Source: an uncultured Leptotrichiaceae bacterium | GTDB lineage: Bacteria > Fusobacteriota > Fusobacteriia > Fusobacteriales > Leptotrichiaceae | Direction: 5' to 3' | DNA length: 46,151 bases | Assembly: GCA_938037005.1 (NCBI GenBank) | Contig: CALHVR010000043.1 | Location: forward strand, 1-46,151 | Part shown: positions 1 to 6,520 of the stretch, in pieces | Layout of the letters: every line of letters begins with the position of its first letter | How positions within the stretch are numbered: position 1 is the first letter of the stretch | Translations under genes and position numbers: made by a program | Notes under the pieces: generated by a model | Database searches by the model: none | The model's input: the letters and a program-made list of their open reading frames with translations, nothing else | What the model was told of the DNA's origin: nothing

Positions 1-120
1 TTCATTATAGTGAGTTGCTTTTAATGCACGTTCCCTTTGTTCAACTGTCACTTCAGGAATGTTACGTTTAACATAAGAAAAAGAGCGTGGTACTGGAACA
101 TCAAGTAAATATTCTTTCAT
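1..120 (-). CDS. N-terminal 40 codons of an unidentified protein, possibly a tryptophanase-like lyase (cut by window edge)
   Basis: An open frame starts at ATG 120-118 and runs off the left edge; only 40 residues are visible. A strong GGAGG lies 6-7 nt upstream, inside the end of azlD. The start overlaps the azlD stop as ATGA, so translation is probably coupled to it. The visible protein contains PRSFSYVKRNIPE and then EQRERALKATHYNE. The second stretch resembles the basic helix ending in YN near the N-terminus of tryptophanase/tyrosine phenol-lyase enzymes, and the amino-acid exporter next door would fit amino-acid catabolism. That family guess rests on a short segment and is weak; the gene itself is well supported by start, RBS and coupling. 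Confidence 0.6.
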   Translation of the reverse strand, partial: MKEYLLDVPVPRSFSYVKRNIPEVTVEQRERALKATHYNE

Positions 121-515
121 AATATACCTCCTAAATTATATAGTACCCCGGTTGTCAATGAATGATTAGCGGACAGCACTCTTTTATATTTTAAATAATA
201 TTTTAATATATCAAATAATAAAATAACTACTAATGAAACTGTAATTATAAGACCTAGTCCTTTTTTCTTTAAAGACATAACAACAACTATCATCATTCCA
301 ACAAATATTTTTAGAAAATCAATCATCTTTGTCCCACCAGAAGTAAAAATCCCAGGAAAAACTAAAAGCGTTAAAACAGAATATGGTAATGCTTCAAAAA
401 ATTTATTTATAAATTTGTTATTTTCAGGTATTTTTACTAATAATGGGAAAAGTCTAATTCCGACTGTTAGCATTGCTGCAAAAATAATTAATCTTAAAAC
501 TTCAAAATTATTCAT
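117..515 (-). CDS. azlD: AzlD-type branched-chain amino acid exporter small subunit
   Basis: The 132-residue product is almost entirely hydrophobic, with about four membrane segments, and pairs with AzlC encoded just upstream. AzlD-family proteins are usually about 100-110 residues; this one has about 20 extra polar C-terminal residues (ending LTTGVLYNLGGIL). AzlCD pairs export branched-chain amino acids or analogues across the inner membrane. The ATG lies inside the azlC reading frame (8-nt overlap), and the stop overlaps the next start by 4 nt, so the three genes form one tightly coupled operon. Family assignment rests on size, topology and pairing with AzlC; substrate is inferred. Confidence 0.8.
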   Translation of the reverse strand: MNNFEVLRLIIFAAMLTVGIRLFPLLVKIPENNKFINKFFEALPYSVLTLLVFPGIFTSGGTKMIDFLKIFVGMMIVVVMSLKKKGLGLIITVSLVVILLFDILKYYLKYKRVLSANHSLTTGVLYNLGGIL

Positions 516-1215
516 TTACTTTGTCCTCCTCAAAATGTCTTAAAGCATATATTGTACTGGCAGTTATCATTATTATTATCATAATCCAACCTATACTCAA
601 TTTATTTAATATTGGTAAATAAAACAGTAATCTCATTATAATTACATAACCAACTACTTCTATATATTTTATTTTATCTTTTAATGCTGAAATAATTAAA
701 CTGAAATATGTTGCATAAAGTACAAAGCTCATGCTAGTTCTAAACATTTCCGGTATTAAATTCCCAAATAATGAACCACATACAGAACTTAATCCATAAG
801 CAAAATACGGTATCGTATTAAGACCTATTGCATACCAAACATTATTTATTCCTCTTAAATTAAAATATGTCACCGTTTCATCTGTAAGACCTATCCCCGT
901 CAATATTTTTTCAAAAATTGATGTTCCGTCTTTTAATTTTCTAAAAACTGTAATATTTAACAATAAATATCTTAAATTTATCATAAATATTGCAATCAAA
1001 ATTTCTATTATTGTAGCATGTTGCTCATAAACTGTTTTTAACAACATTGATTCTGCTGCTCCAGCATAAATCCCAAAAGACAAAACGGCATCAAGTGGAG
1101 TTGACATTCCAAAGTTTTTTGATATTAATCCTATCGTTATACCAAAAGGAATATACGCAACACCTATTCCAATTCCATCTTTTAATCCTTTTAAATAAAA
1201 TTTCGATTTATTCAT
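508..1215 (-). CDS. azlC: AzlC-type branched-chain amino acid exporter large subunit
   Basis: 235 residues, the normal AzlC/YgaZ length. The N-terminal part (GVAYIPFGITIGLISKNFG, then FGIYAGAAESMLL) matches the family's conserved first membrane segments, including the FAGAA-like stretch. Five or more further hydrophobic segments follow. With AzlD it forms a two-subunit exporter of branched-chain amino acids. The start is ATG with a GGAAGG Shine-Dalgarno 15 nt away, slightly longer than usual. The gene is first in a run with azlD and the partial gene at the left edge. No specific regulator is encoded in view. Confidence 0.88.
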   Translation of the reverse strand: MNKSKFYLKGLKDGIGIGVAYIPFGITIGLISKNFGMSTPLDAVLSFGIYAGAAESMLLKTVYEQHATIIEILIAIFMINLRYLLLNITVFRKLKDGTSIFEKILTGIGLTDETVTYFNLRGINNVWYAIGLNTIPYFAYGLSSVCGSLFGNLIPEMFRTSMSFVLYATYFSLIISALKDKIKYIEVVGYVIIMRLLFYLPILNKLSIGWIMIIIMITASTIYALRHFEEDKVNE

Positions 1216-1314
1216 TTTTTTAATCTTAAACCTTCCAAAATATTTATATAATATATCATAAAAAATAACAAATAAAAATATGCAACAATATACGCTACAT
1301 ACTTTTATTTTACA

Positions 1315-2049
1315 CTATTTTTTCCCAAATTGTATTTCATTTAATCCATCTTGTGCTGCTTTTATGACTTCTATATCAGATAATTTTTCAGCTGTTATCA
1401 ATGCCTTTTCCATCCAATACTTCGCTTTTCTATTATTTTTTAAACGATAATATGTATAACCCAAATTATTTTGTGATTTTGCATGATTTTTTTTAGCTGG
1501 TTTTTCATACCATTTAATCGCTTCTTTGTAATTTCCTTCACTTGAAGCTAAAGTTCCTAAATTAAACATCGCTTCCATATTTTTTTCATTTGATGCTTTA
1601 ACATACCATTCTTTTGCCTTTGCATAATCTCTAAGATTTTCATATATTAAACCAATATTAAAATAAATATCTCCTCGCTTCACTTTTTCAGCTAATTCTA
1701 AAAATAATTTTAAAGCTTCGTTATATTTTTGTTGCGAATAATATAATTCAGCCAGTTTCTGTTTTGATTCAACATCACCTTCTTCAACTATTTTCAAATA
1801 CAATTCTTCTGCTTTTTTTTCATCACCAAATATTACATATAATTTAGCTAAAATCTTTTTAGCTTTAATATTCGCTTCATCATCTTTTACAATTTTTTCA
1901 AAAAGTTTAACACCTTCTTTTATATTTCCATTCTTTATTTCTGTATTCGCTATTTCTAATATCTTATCTTTTTCTTCCTTACTAATTTCTGAAAAACTTA
2001 TTGCCGTTATAGAAAAAAAGCAAAATATAATTATCAATATTTTTTTCAA
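1315..2049 (-). CDS. Secreted TPR/Sel1-like repeat protein
   Basis: 244 residues. The N-terminus (KKILIIIFCFFSITAISFSE) is a signal peptide, so the protein is probably periplasmic. The rest is helical tandem repeats of about 35 residues with TPR/Sel1 spacing, for example AKLYVIFGDEKKAEELYLKI, LAELYYSQQKYNEALKLFLE and FNLGTLASSEGNYKEAIKWY. Such repeats usually act as protein-binding scaffolds; the partner is unknown. The initiation codon is TTG (2049-2047), with GGAAG about 8 nt upstream and no suitable ATG nearby. A near-consensus promoter lies about 40 bp upstream, directly preceded by an A17 tract. Two other TPR proteins are in the window (6521-7666, 36214-37020). Confidence 0.85.
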   Translation of the reverse strand: MKKILIIIFCFFSITAISFSEISKEEKDKILEIANTEIKNGNIKEGVKLFEKIVKDDEANIKAKKILAKLYVIFGDEKKAEELYLKIVEEGDVESKQKLAELYYSQQKYNEALKLFLELAEKVKRGDIYFNIGLIYENLRDYAKAKEWYVKASNEKNMEAMFNLGTLASSEGNYKEAIKWYEKPAKKNHAKSQNNLGYTYYRLKNNRKAKYWMEKALITAEKLSDIEVIKAAQDGLNEIQFGKK

Positions 2050-2084
2050 TGTCTTTTCTTCCTTTTCTCTAATCTCATACTTTT

Positions 2085-2113
2085 ATTTTATCATATTTCC
2101 TAATTTTTTTCAA
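2085..2113 (-). promoter_or_regulatory. Sigma70-type promoter of the TPR gene
   Basis: On the minus strand TTGAAA (2113-2108) is separated by 17 bp from TAAAAT (2090-2085). Both hexamers have one mismatch or fewer to consensus. The start codon lies 36 bp downstream. The A17 run at 2116-2132 abuts the -35 element. Confidence 0.7.
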
Positions 2114-2115
2114 AG

Positions 2116-2132
2116 TTTTTTTTTTTTTTTTT
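2116..2132. repeat. 17-bp poly(T)/poly(A) homopolymer next to a promoter
   Basis: Seventeen consecutive T on the plus strand (A on the gene strand), the longest mononucleotide run noticed in the window. It lies 2 bp upstream of the TPR gene's -35 box, the position of an UP element, and is long enough to slip during replication. Confidence 0.9.
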
Positions 2133-2141
2133 AGCGGGAAG

Positions 2142-2170
2142 TCAATAAAAACAACGCTTCCAGCGTTTGT
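2142..2170 (-). terminator. Intrinsic terminator of ridA
   Basis: On the minus strand a stem AACGCT/AGCGTT, extended by ACA/TGT with a one-base bulge, is followed by TTTTTATT. It lies about 45 bp after the ridA stop codon. Confidence 0.7.
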
Positions 2171-2213
2171 ATCATTTTATATTTTTTAGCTATTTTTCTA
2201 AGCTAATTCTAAT

Positions 2214-2576
2214 TTATTTTGTATAAGCAATAGCTTCAATTTCTACTAAAGCACCTAATGGTAATTTCCCTACTTCAAAAGCCGATCTTGCTGGATAAGG
2301 TTGTTCAAAATATTGTCCATAAATTTCATTTACTGCCTTAAAATCATCAATATTATCTAATAAAACTAATGTTTTAACTACATTTGACATTGTTAGTCCA
2401 TTATTTTCTAAAATTGCTTTTAAATTTTCTAATGCTTGTCTTGCTTGCTCTTCCACTGTAACACCTTCAATTTTACTTGTTTCAGGATTAATTCCTAGTT
2501 GTCCTGATATATATAAGTAGTCTCCTGCTTGCCTAAAAGCTGAATAAGGACCTACTGCATTCGGTATTTTTTTCAT
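2214..2576 (-). CDS. ridA: RidA family reactive imine/enamine deaminase
   Basis: 120 residues, close to the usual RidA length. RidA trimers hydrolyse reactive 2-aminoacrylate and related imines produced by PLP enzymes. The family signature is present: GPYSAFRQAGDYLYISGQ near the N-terminus, YPARSAFEVGKLP (Arg97, the carboxylate-binding arginine) and VEIEAIA (Glu112, equivalent to the catalytic-site glutamate of the deaminating subgroup). The ATG has an AGGAGG 5-6 nt upstream. It stands alone between its own terminator and the divergently transcribed hpf. A PLP lyase at the left edge, if correctly guessed, would make RidA a useful neighbour, but that link is speculative. Confidence 0.95.
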   Translation of the reverse strand: MKKIPNAVGPYSAFRQAGDYLYISGQLGINPETSKIEGVTVEEQARQALENLKAILENNGLTMSNVVKTLVLLDNIDDFKAVNEIYGQYFEQPYPARSAFEVGKLPLGALVEIEAIAYTK

Positions 2577-2671
2577 ATTTCCTCCTGTTTTTATTTTAAT
2601 ATAGTCTTATTCTATCATATTTTTTTAATTTTATAAATATTTTTTATAACAAAATTTATATTCAATATTTG

Positions 2672-2699
2672 TTGACTTTTTTATTTTTCAAGTTATACT
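2672..2699 (+). promoter_or_regulatory. Strong sigma70 promoter of hpf
   Basis: TTGACT (2672-2677), 16-bp spacer, TATACT (2694-2699). The ATG follows 30 bp downstream with AGAGGA 9 nt before it. Confidence 0.8.
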
Positions 2700-2728
2700 A
2701 GTAATGAGGTAAGAGAGGACGTGGTTTT

Positions 2729-3043
2729 ATGAAAATTATTATTAGCGGAAAACACTTAAAAATTACGGATGCAATAAAAAATTATACAGAAGAAAAAATT
2801 AATAAAATTTCTAAGTATACGGATGCTATTACAGAAGTTGATGTCGTCTTATCTGTTGAAGATACTAAATCAAGCGGACAAATACATAAAGCAGATGGAC
2901 TAGTTTATGCAAGTGGAACAAAAATAAAAGTAGAAACGGAAAATACTGATTTATATGCTGCAATTGATGAATTAGAAGAAAAACTTGAAAGACAAGTTAG
3001 AAAATATAAAGAAAAACAAAAAGATTTTACAAAAAAAGGTTAA
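2729..3043 (+). CDS. hpf: Short-form ribosome hibernation promoting factor (HPF/RaiA)
   Basis: 104 residues with the beta-alpha-beta-beta-beta-alpha pattern of the HPF/YfiA domain: MKIIISGKHLKITDAIKNYT at the start and a basic C-terminal helix (LERQVRKYKEKQKDFTKKG). The family binds the 30S decoding region and inactivates ribosomes in slow growth. There is no C-terminal dimerisation domain, so this is the short type, as in gammaproteobacteria, rather than the long type usual in Firmicutes. It has its own strong promoter and a shared hairpin terminator after it. It is the only plus-strand gene in the first 42 kb. Confidence 0.93.
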   Translation: MKIIISGKHLKITDAIKNYTEEKINKISKYTDAITEVDVVLSVEDTKSSGQIHKADGLVYASGTKIKVETENTDLYAAIDELEEKLERQVRKYKEKQKDFTKKG

Positions 3044-3081
3044 TCAATATAGGTAGTCATTAATATTTAATTTATACTTCA

Positions 3082-3111
3082 AAAAATGGGAATCATAAAT
3101 TCCCATTTTTA
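3082..3111. terminator. Bidirectional terminator between hpf and rdgB
   Basis: A perfect stem AATGGGAAT/ATTCCCATT with a 4-nt loop is flanked by A5-6 on the left and T5 on the right, so it can terminate both converging transcripts. Confidence 0.9.
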
Positions 3112-3112
3112 T

Positions 3113-3709
3113 TTATATAAACTTATTCAAAACTTGTTCTTTTAATTTTCTAAAAGCTCTAGCTCTATGACTTACAGTAACTCTTTCTTCCATTGTTGCT
3201 TCTCCAAATGTTTTCTCTAACTCATATGAGAAAAATACTGGATTATAGCCAAATCCATTTGTTCCTTTTCTTTCAAATATAATTTCTCCCTCAACTTCAC
3301 CTCTAAAAGATTGTACTGTCCCATCTGGTTTTGCAATACTTACAACCGACACAAATTTAGCTTGTCGTTCTTCTTGAGGAATATTTTTCATTTCATTTAA
3401 TAATTTATCTATATTTGTTGAATCTGTAGCATTTTCTCCAGAATATCTTGCAGAATAAATTCCAGGTGCTCCGTCTAATGCCTCTACACAAAGTCCAGAA
3501 TCATCTGAAACTGTTATCATTCCTGTATATTTTGCTATTTCTAATGCTTTTTTCACTGAGTTTTCTTCAAATGTTTCTCCGTCTTCTACAACATCTGGAA
3601 AATTTATTTCCTCATCTAAAAAAGAAATTACTTCTATATTCATATTTTCTGTTAATTTCTCAAAATCAGCTACTTTCCCCTTATTTTTAGTTGCTAAAAT
3701 TATTTTCAT
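3113..3709 (-). CDS. rdgB: RdgB/HAM1 non-canonical purine NTP pyrophosphatase
   Basis: 198 residues from the chosen ATG at 3709. The enzyme hydrolyses dITP, ITP and XTP to monophosphates, keeping deaminated purines out of nucleic acids. It shows the family landmarks: ILATKNKGK at the N-terminus, FEENSVKKALEIA, SDDSGLCVEALDGAPGIYSARY, GTNGFGYNPVF and VSHRARAF. An in-frame ATG at 3748 would add 13 residues (MEGVSYQKDNCEK) without family similarity and overlaps the only good Shine-Dalgarno (GGAGGG), so 3709 is preferred. That leaves the SD 31 nt away with a 7-bp hairpin between. It is the last gene of recA-recX-plsC-rdgB; the 3748 ATG abuts the plsC stop. Confidence 0.93.
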   Translation of the reverse strand: MKIILATKNKGKVADFEKLTENMNIEVISFLDEEINFPDVVEDGETFEENSVKKALEIAKYTGMITVSDDSGLCVEALDGAPGIYSARYSGENATDSTNIDKLLNEMKNIPQEERQAKFVSVVSIAKPDGTVQSFRGEVEGEIIFERKGTNGFGYNPVFFSYELEKTFGEATMEERVTVSHRARAFRKLKEQVLNKFI

Positions 3710-3717
3710 CTTTTCAC

Positions 3718-3736
3718 AGTTATCTTTTTGATAACT
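3718..3736 (-). promoter_or_regulatory. Hairpin between Shine-Dalgarno and start codon of rdgB
   Basis: A perfect 7-bp inverted repeat (AGTTATC/GATAACT, 5-nt loop) lies between GGAGGG (3746-3741) and ATG (3709). The linear gap is 31 nt; with the hairpin folded about 12 nt remain. Confidence 0.6.
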
Positions 3737-3748
3737 AACTCCCTCCAT

Positions 3749-4498
3749 TTAATTTTTATTATTATATTTATCAAAATTAGATTTAACAATTTCATTCACA
3801 ATTATATGTATTTTTTTTTGATTATTTCTTTCTAAATTTTTATAATCTATTGGTTTATCAACTATAACTTTCACATTTTTTCCACCATGAATTTTAAGAC
3901 TTTGTTTTGATTGAATATCATATGTACCAATAATAGTTATCGGTATTATTCTTACTTCTGAATCTATCGCCAATTTAAAACTTCCTTTTTTAAACTCTCC
4001 AACTTCTCCATTTTCACTTCTTGTCCCTTCAGGAAAAATTACATACGAATTACCATTTTTTACCATTTGAATAGCATTTTTCATATCTTTCATACCTTGT
4101 CTGGCATTTTTTCTATCTAAAAATATACAATTTAGACCTTTCATCCAAATACTCAATATTGGCCAATGTTTCATCTCTTTTTTAGCAATAAATCCAAAAT
4201 TTATCGGTAAATAACCTGCTAAAGTAGGAATATCTAAATTACTTTGATGATTTGATATTAAAATTACAGGCTCATCATTTTTTACTATATTTTTTATATC
4301 TTCTTCCGAATCATTTTCATAAATTATTTCTACTTTTGCTTTTGCTGCCCAAATAAGACCAATACTCCAGTTCCTACAAACTTTTCTTGCAAACTTTTTA
4401 GCTTCCTTACCTTTTTTCATTAATAACACAGGTATTCTAAATACTGCTCCATATAAAAGCATTCCTACTAATGCTATATGATAAAATATCGTTCTCAT
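3749..4498 (-). CDS. plsC: 1-acyl-sn-glycerol-3-phosphate acyltransferase
   Basis: 249 residues. The protein begins with a hydrophobic membrane helix (residues 1-27) and has the acyltransferase block I NHQSNLD (83-89, the HX4D charge relay) and block III FPEGTRS (155-161, phosphate binding). It makes phosphatidic acid from lysophosphatidic acid at the inner membrane. The gene follows recX by 47 bp and abuts the rdgB reading frame. Its GGAGG lies 33 nt from the ATG with a perfect 10-bp stem between. The location with recA/recX has no obvious metabolic logic. Confidence 0.93.
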   Translation of the reverse strand: MRTIFYHIALVGMLLYGAVFRIPVLLMKKGKEAKKFARKVCRNWSIGLIWAAKAKVEIIYENDSEEDIKNIVKNDEPVILISNHQSNLDIPTLAGYLPINFGFIAKKEMKHWPILSIWMKGLNCIFLDRKNARQGMKDMKNAIQMVKNGNSYVIFPEGTRSENGEVGEFKKGSFKLAIDSEVRIIPITIIGTYDIQSKQSLKIHGGKNVKVIVDKPIDYKNLERNNQKKIHIIVNEIVKSNFDKYNNKN

Positions 4499-4505
4499 AA
4501 TATTT

Positions 4506-4528
4506 ATATAAAATTAATAATTTTATAT
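4506..4528 (-). promoter_or_regulatory. Hairpin between Shine-Dalgarno and start codon of plsC
   Basis: A perfect 10-bp inverted repeat (ATATAAAATT/AATTTTATAT, 3-nt loop) lies between GGAGG (4536-4532) and the ATG at 4498. Linear gap 33 nt; about 10 nt remain outside the stem. Confidence 0.65.
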
Positions 4529-4545
4529 TTTCCTCCTTATCATTT

Positions 4546-5133
4546 TTATTCACAAAATTCTCCATACTCTTTATATTCTTTCAACTTTTCAATTATTTTA
4601 CTAAATTCAAATCCTTGTCTTAAAAGGTATTGTATTAACTTTTTTTCATCTTTATTTATACATTTTTTTATAGCTATTTCTAATTTTTTTATTTCAACAG
4701 ATTTTTGTCCATTATTTTCCTCTTCATCTAAATAATTATAAGCATTTTCAATTATTTCTTTACTTATCCCTTTTTGATACAACTCAAAATTTATTCTTTG
4801 CTTTCCATATTTTTTATTTTTTATATATGTTAAAGCATAATTAAAATCATCAATATACCCTAATTCTTCAAGTTTTTCGACTGCTTTTTGTATCATTTGA
4901 ATATTTTTATATTTTTCTTTAAGCTTTAATATAATTTCTTTTTTTGTCCTATCTCTTAAAGACAATAAGAATATCCCTTTTTCAACAGCTGCATCATAAA
5001 TAATTTCATTATAATATTCATTAATATTATCTCCAATTTTTAAATTATATCTCATTCTAATTAAAGGACTTATATCTATAATTTCGCCTGTTGATAAATA
5101 AAGTTTATTTTTTTTTATTTGCTCTATAATCAT
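4546..5133 (-). CDS. recX: Regulatory protein RecX
   Basis: 195 residues, very basic, made of three-helix RecX repeats (LSLRDRTKKEIILKLKEK, VEKLEELGYIDDFNYALTYI, LIQYLLRQGFEFSKIIEKL). The GYIDD-type motif followed by a basic helix is typical. RecX binds inside the RecA filament and limits its growth. The ATG overlaps the recA stop codon by one base (TAATG), so recX is translationally coupled to recA, the classic arrangement. No strong separate Shine-Dalgarno is present. Confidence 0.93.
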   Translation of the reverse strand: MIIEQIKKNKLYLSTGEIIDISPLIRMRYNLKIGDNINEYYNEIIYDAAVEKGIFLLSLRDRTKKEIILKLKEKYKNIQMIQKAVEKLEELGYIDDFNYALTYIKNKKYGKQRINFELYQKGISKEIIENAYNYLDEEENNGQKSVEIKKLEIAIKKCINKDEKKLIQYLLRQGFEFSKIIEKLKEYKEYGEFCE

Positions 5134-6305
5134 TATTCAATGTCTAATCCTTCATCTTCTATTTCAATTTCTTCTATTTCTTCAATTTCATCTACTTTCT
5201 CTTTTTTAGATGTTTTCAAAGTTTTTTCTTCCGTCTCTACTGGTTCAATATCTTCATTTTCTACTGAATAATCAGGTTTTATTTTTGCTAATACTTCTGC
5301 TTCTAATTTATTATAAAGTTCTTTATCCTCTTTTAATAAATTTTCAACATTTATCTTTCCTTGTCCTAATTTTTTATCTCCATAACTAAACCAAGATCCA
5401 CTTTTTGCAACTATATCTAATTTTATTGCTGCATCTAAAACTTCTCCTACTTTAGAAATCCCTTTTCCATACAATACACTAAATCTTGCTTCTTTAAATG
5501 GTGGTGCAACTTTATTTTTTGTAACTTTAACCGATACTTCGTTCCCTATTATCTCTTCACCTTGTTTTACAGATCCGATTCTTTTAACTTCCATTCTTAC
5601 AGATGAAAAGAATTTTAACGCTCTCCCTCCAGACGTCGTCGTTTGTGGTCCCGGTGTAAATGAAAATCCTCCTATTTTTTCTCTAATTTGGTTAATAAAT
5701 ATCATTACTGTATTTGATTTTGCAATACTTCCCGTCAATTTTCTCAATGCTTTTGACATTAATCTTGCTTGCAATCCCATTTGTTGATCGGCCATTTCTC
5801 CTTCAATTTCAGCTTTTGGCACTAAAGCAGCAACCGAATCTACAACTATTACATCCATCGCACCGCTTCTAACTAACATATCTGCTATTTCTAAAGCTTG
5901 TTCTCCAGTATCTGGTTGTGAGATTAACAATTCATCAATTTTTACTCCTAATGCTTTAGCATAAACTGGATCTAACGCATGCTCTGCATCTATAAATGCA
6001 ACAACTCCTCCTTCTTTTTGTGCTTCAGCTATTATATGTAAAGCCAATGTTGTTTTCCCTGATGATTCTGCACCATAGACTTCAATTATTCTTCCTCTTG
6101 GTACTCCTCCAATTCCTAAAGCTATATCTAAATTTAAACTTCCTGTAGAGATTGCTTTAATTTCCATTTTTTGATTTTCTCCAAGTCTCATTATAGCTCC
6201 AGCACCATAACTTTTTTCTATTTGTGCTAATGTATCTTTTATCGCTTTTTCTTTTTCTAATGTTTCTTTATCTTTTTTTTCTTCTACTGCCTTTTTTCTA
6301 GCCAT
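5133..6305 (-). CDS. recA: Recombinase RecA with an extended L2 loop and acidic tail
   Basis: 390 residues. RecA polymerises on single-stranded DNA for strand exchange and repair. Walker A is GAESSGKT (78-85), Walker B is VIVVDS (152-157), L1 lies around EGEMADQQMG (168-177) and the NQIREK motif precedes L2. L2 reads GGFSFTPGPQTTTSGGR (212-228); the E. coli and B. subtilis counterparts are three residues shorter. The C-terminus is long and acidic, with EEIEEIEIEDE. The ATG is 35 nt from AGGAGG with a 9-bp stem between. An extended -10 promoter lies about 115 bp upstream. No LexA-type palindrome was recognised. Confidence 0.97.
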   Translation of the reverse strand: MARKKAVEEKKDKETLEKEKAIKDTLAQIEKSYGAGAIMRLGENQKMEIKAISTGSLNLDIALGIGGVPRGRIIEVYGAESSGKTTLALHIIAEAQKEGGVVAFIDAEHALDPVYAKALGVKIDELLISQPDTGEQALEIADMLVRSGAMDVIVVDSVAALVPKAEIEGEMADQQMGLQARLMSKALRKLTGSIAKSNTVMIFINQIREKIGGFSFTPGPQTTTSGGRALKFFSSVRMEVKRIGSVKQGEEIIGNEVSVKVTKNKVAPPFKEARFSVLYGKGISKVGEVLDAAIKLDIVAKSGSWFSYGDKKLGQGKINVENLLKEDKELYNKLEAEVLAKIKPDYSVENEDIEPVETEEKTLKTSKKEKVDEIEEIEEIEIEDEGLDIE

Positions 6306-6313
6306 TTATTTTC

Positions 6314-6337
6314 ATTCTTAATTTTTTTATTAAGAAT
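6314..6337 (-). promoter_or_regulatory. Hairpin between Shine-Dalgarno and start codon of recA
   Basis: A perfect 9-bp inverted repeat (ATTCTTAAT/ATTAAGAAT, 6-nt loop of A on the RNA) lies between AGGAGG (6346-6341) and the ATG at 6305. The linear gap is 35 nt; about 11 nt remain when folded. Confidence 0.65.
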
Positions 6338-6418
6338 ACTCCTCCTTTTATTTTAGTATTTATTTTCTTATTATTAGTATATTTTATACCCTTAACTTCC
6401 CCTCTCCTTTCTTTATAT

Positions 6419-6427
6419 ATTATACCA
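6419..6427 (-). promoter_or_regulatory. Extended -10 promoter element for recA
   Basis: TGGTATAAT on the minus strand is a full extended -10 (TGnTATAAT). No good -35 hexamer is visible. It would give a leader of about 105 nt carrying the SD-hairpin-start arrangement. Confidence 0.55.
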
Positions 6428-6461
6428 AACTTTACTTAAAATATAAAGATATTTATAATAA

Positions 6462-6502
6462 AAAAAGATCTTATAAAATTCAATTTATAAAATCTTTTTG
6501 TT
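6462..6502 (-). terminator. Terminator of the TPR gene, upstream of recA
   Basis: A stem of AAAAAGAT/ATCTTTTT continuing after one mismatch into TTATAAA/TTTATAA, with a 6-nt loop, is flanked by A and T runs. It lies about 20 bp past the TPR gene stop. Confidence 0.85.
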
Positions 6503-6520
6503 TTTATATTATTATCTTTT

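Noticed and set aside
1216..1314. Promoter for azlC
   Set aside because: Several AT-rich hexamers such as TTGTTA and TATATA occur, but none with good spacing to a second good element, so no call was made.
3710..3748. Upstream ATG as the rdgB start
   Set aside because: It would add 13 residues without similarity and uses the Shine-Dalgarno as coding sequence; family N-terminus begins at ATG 3709.
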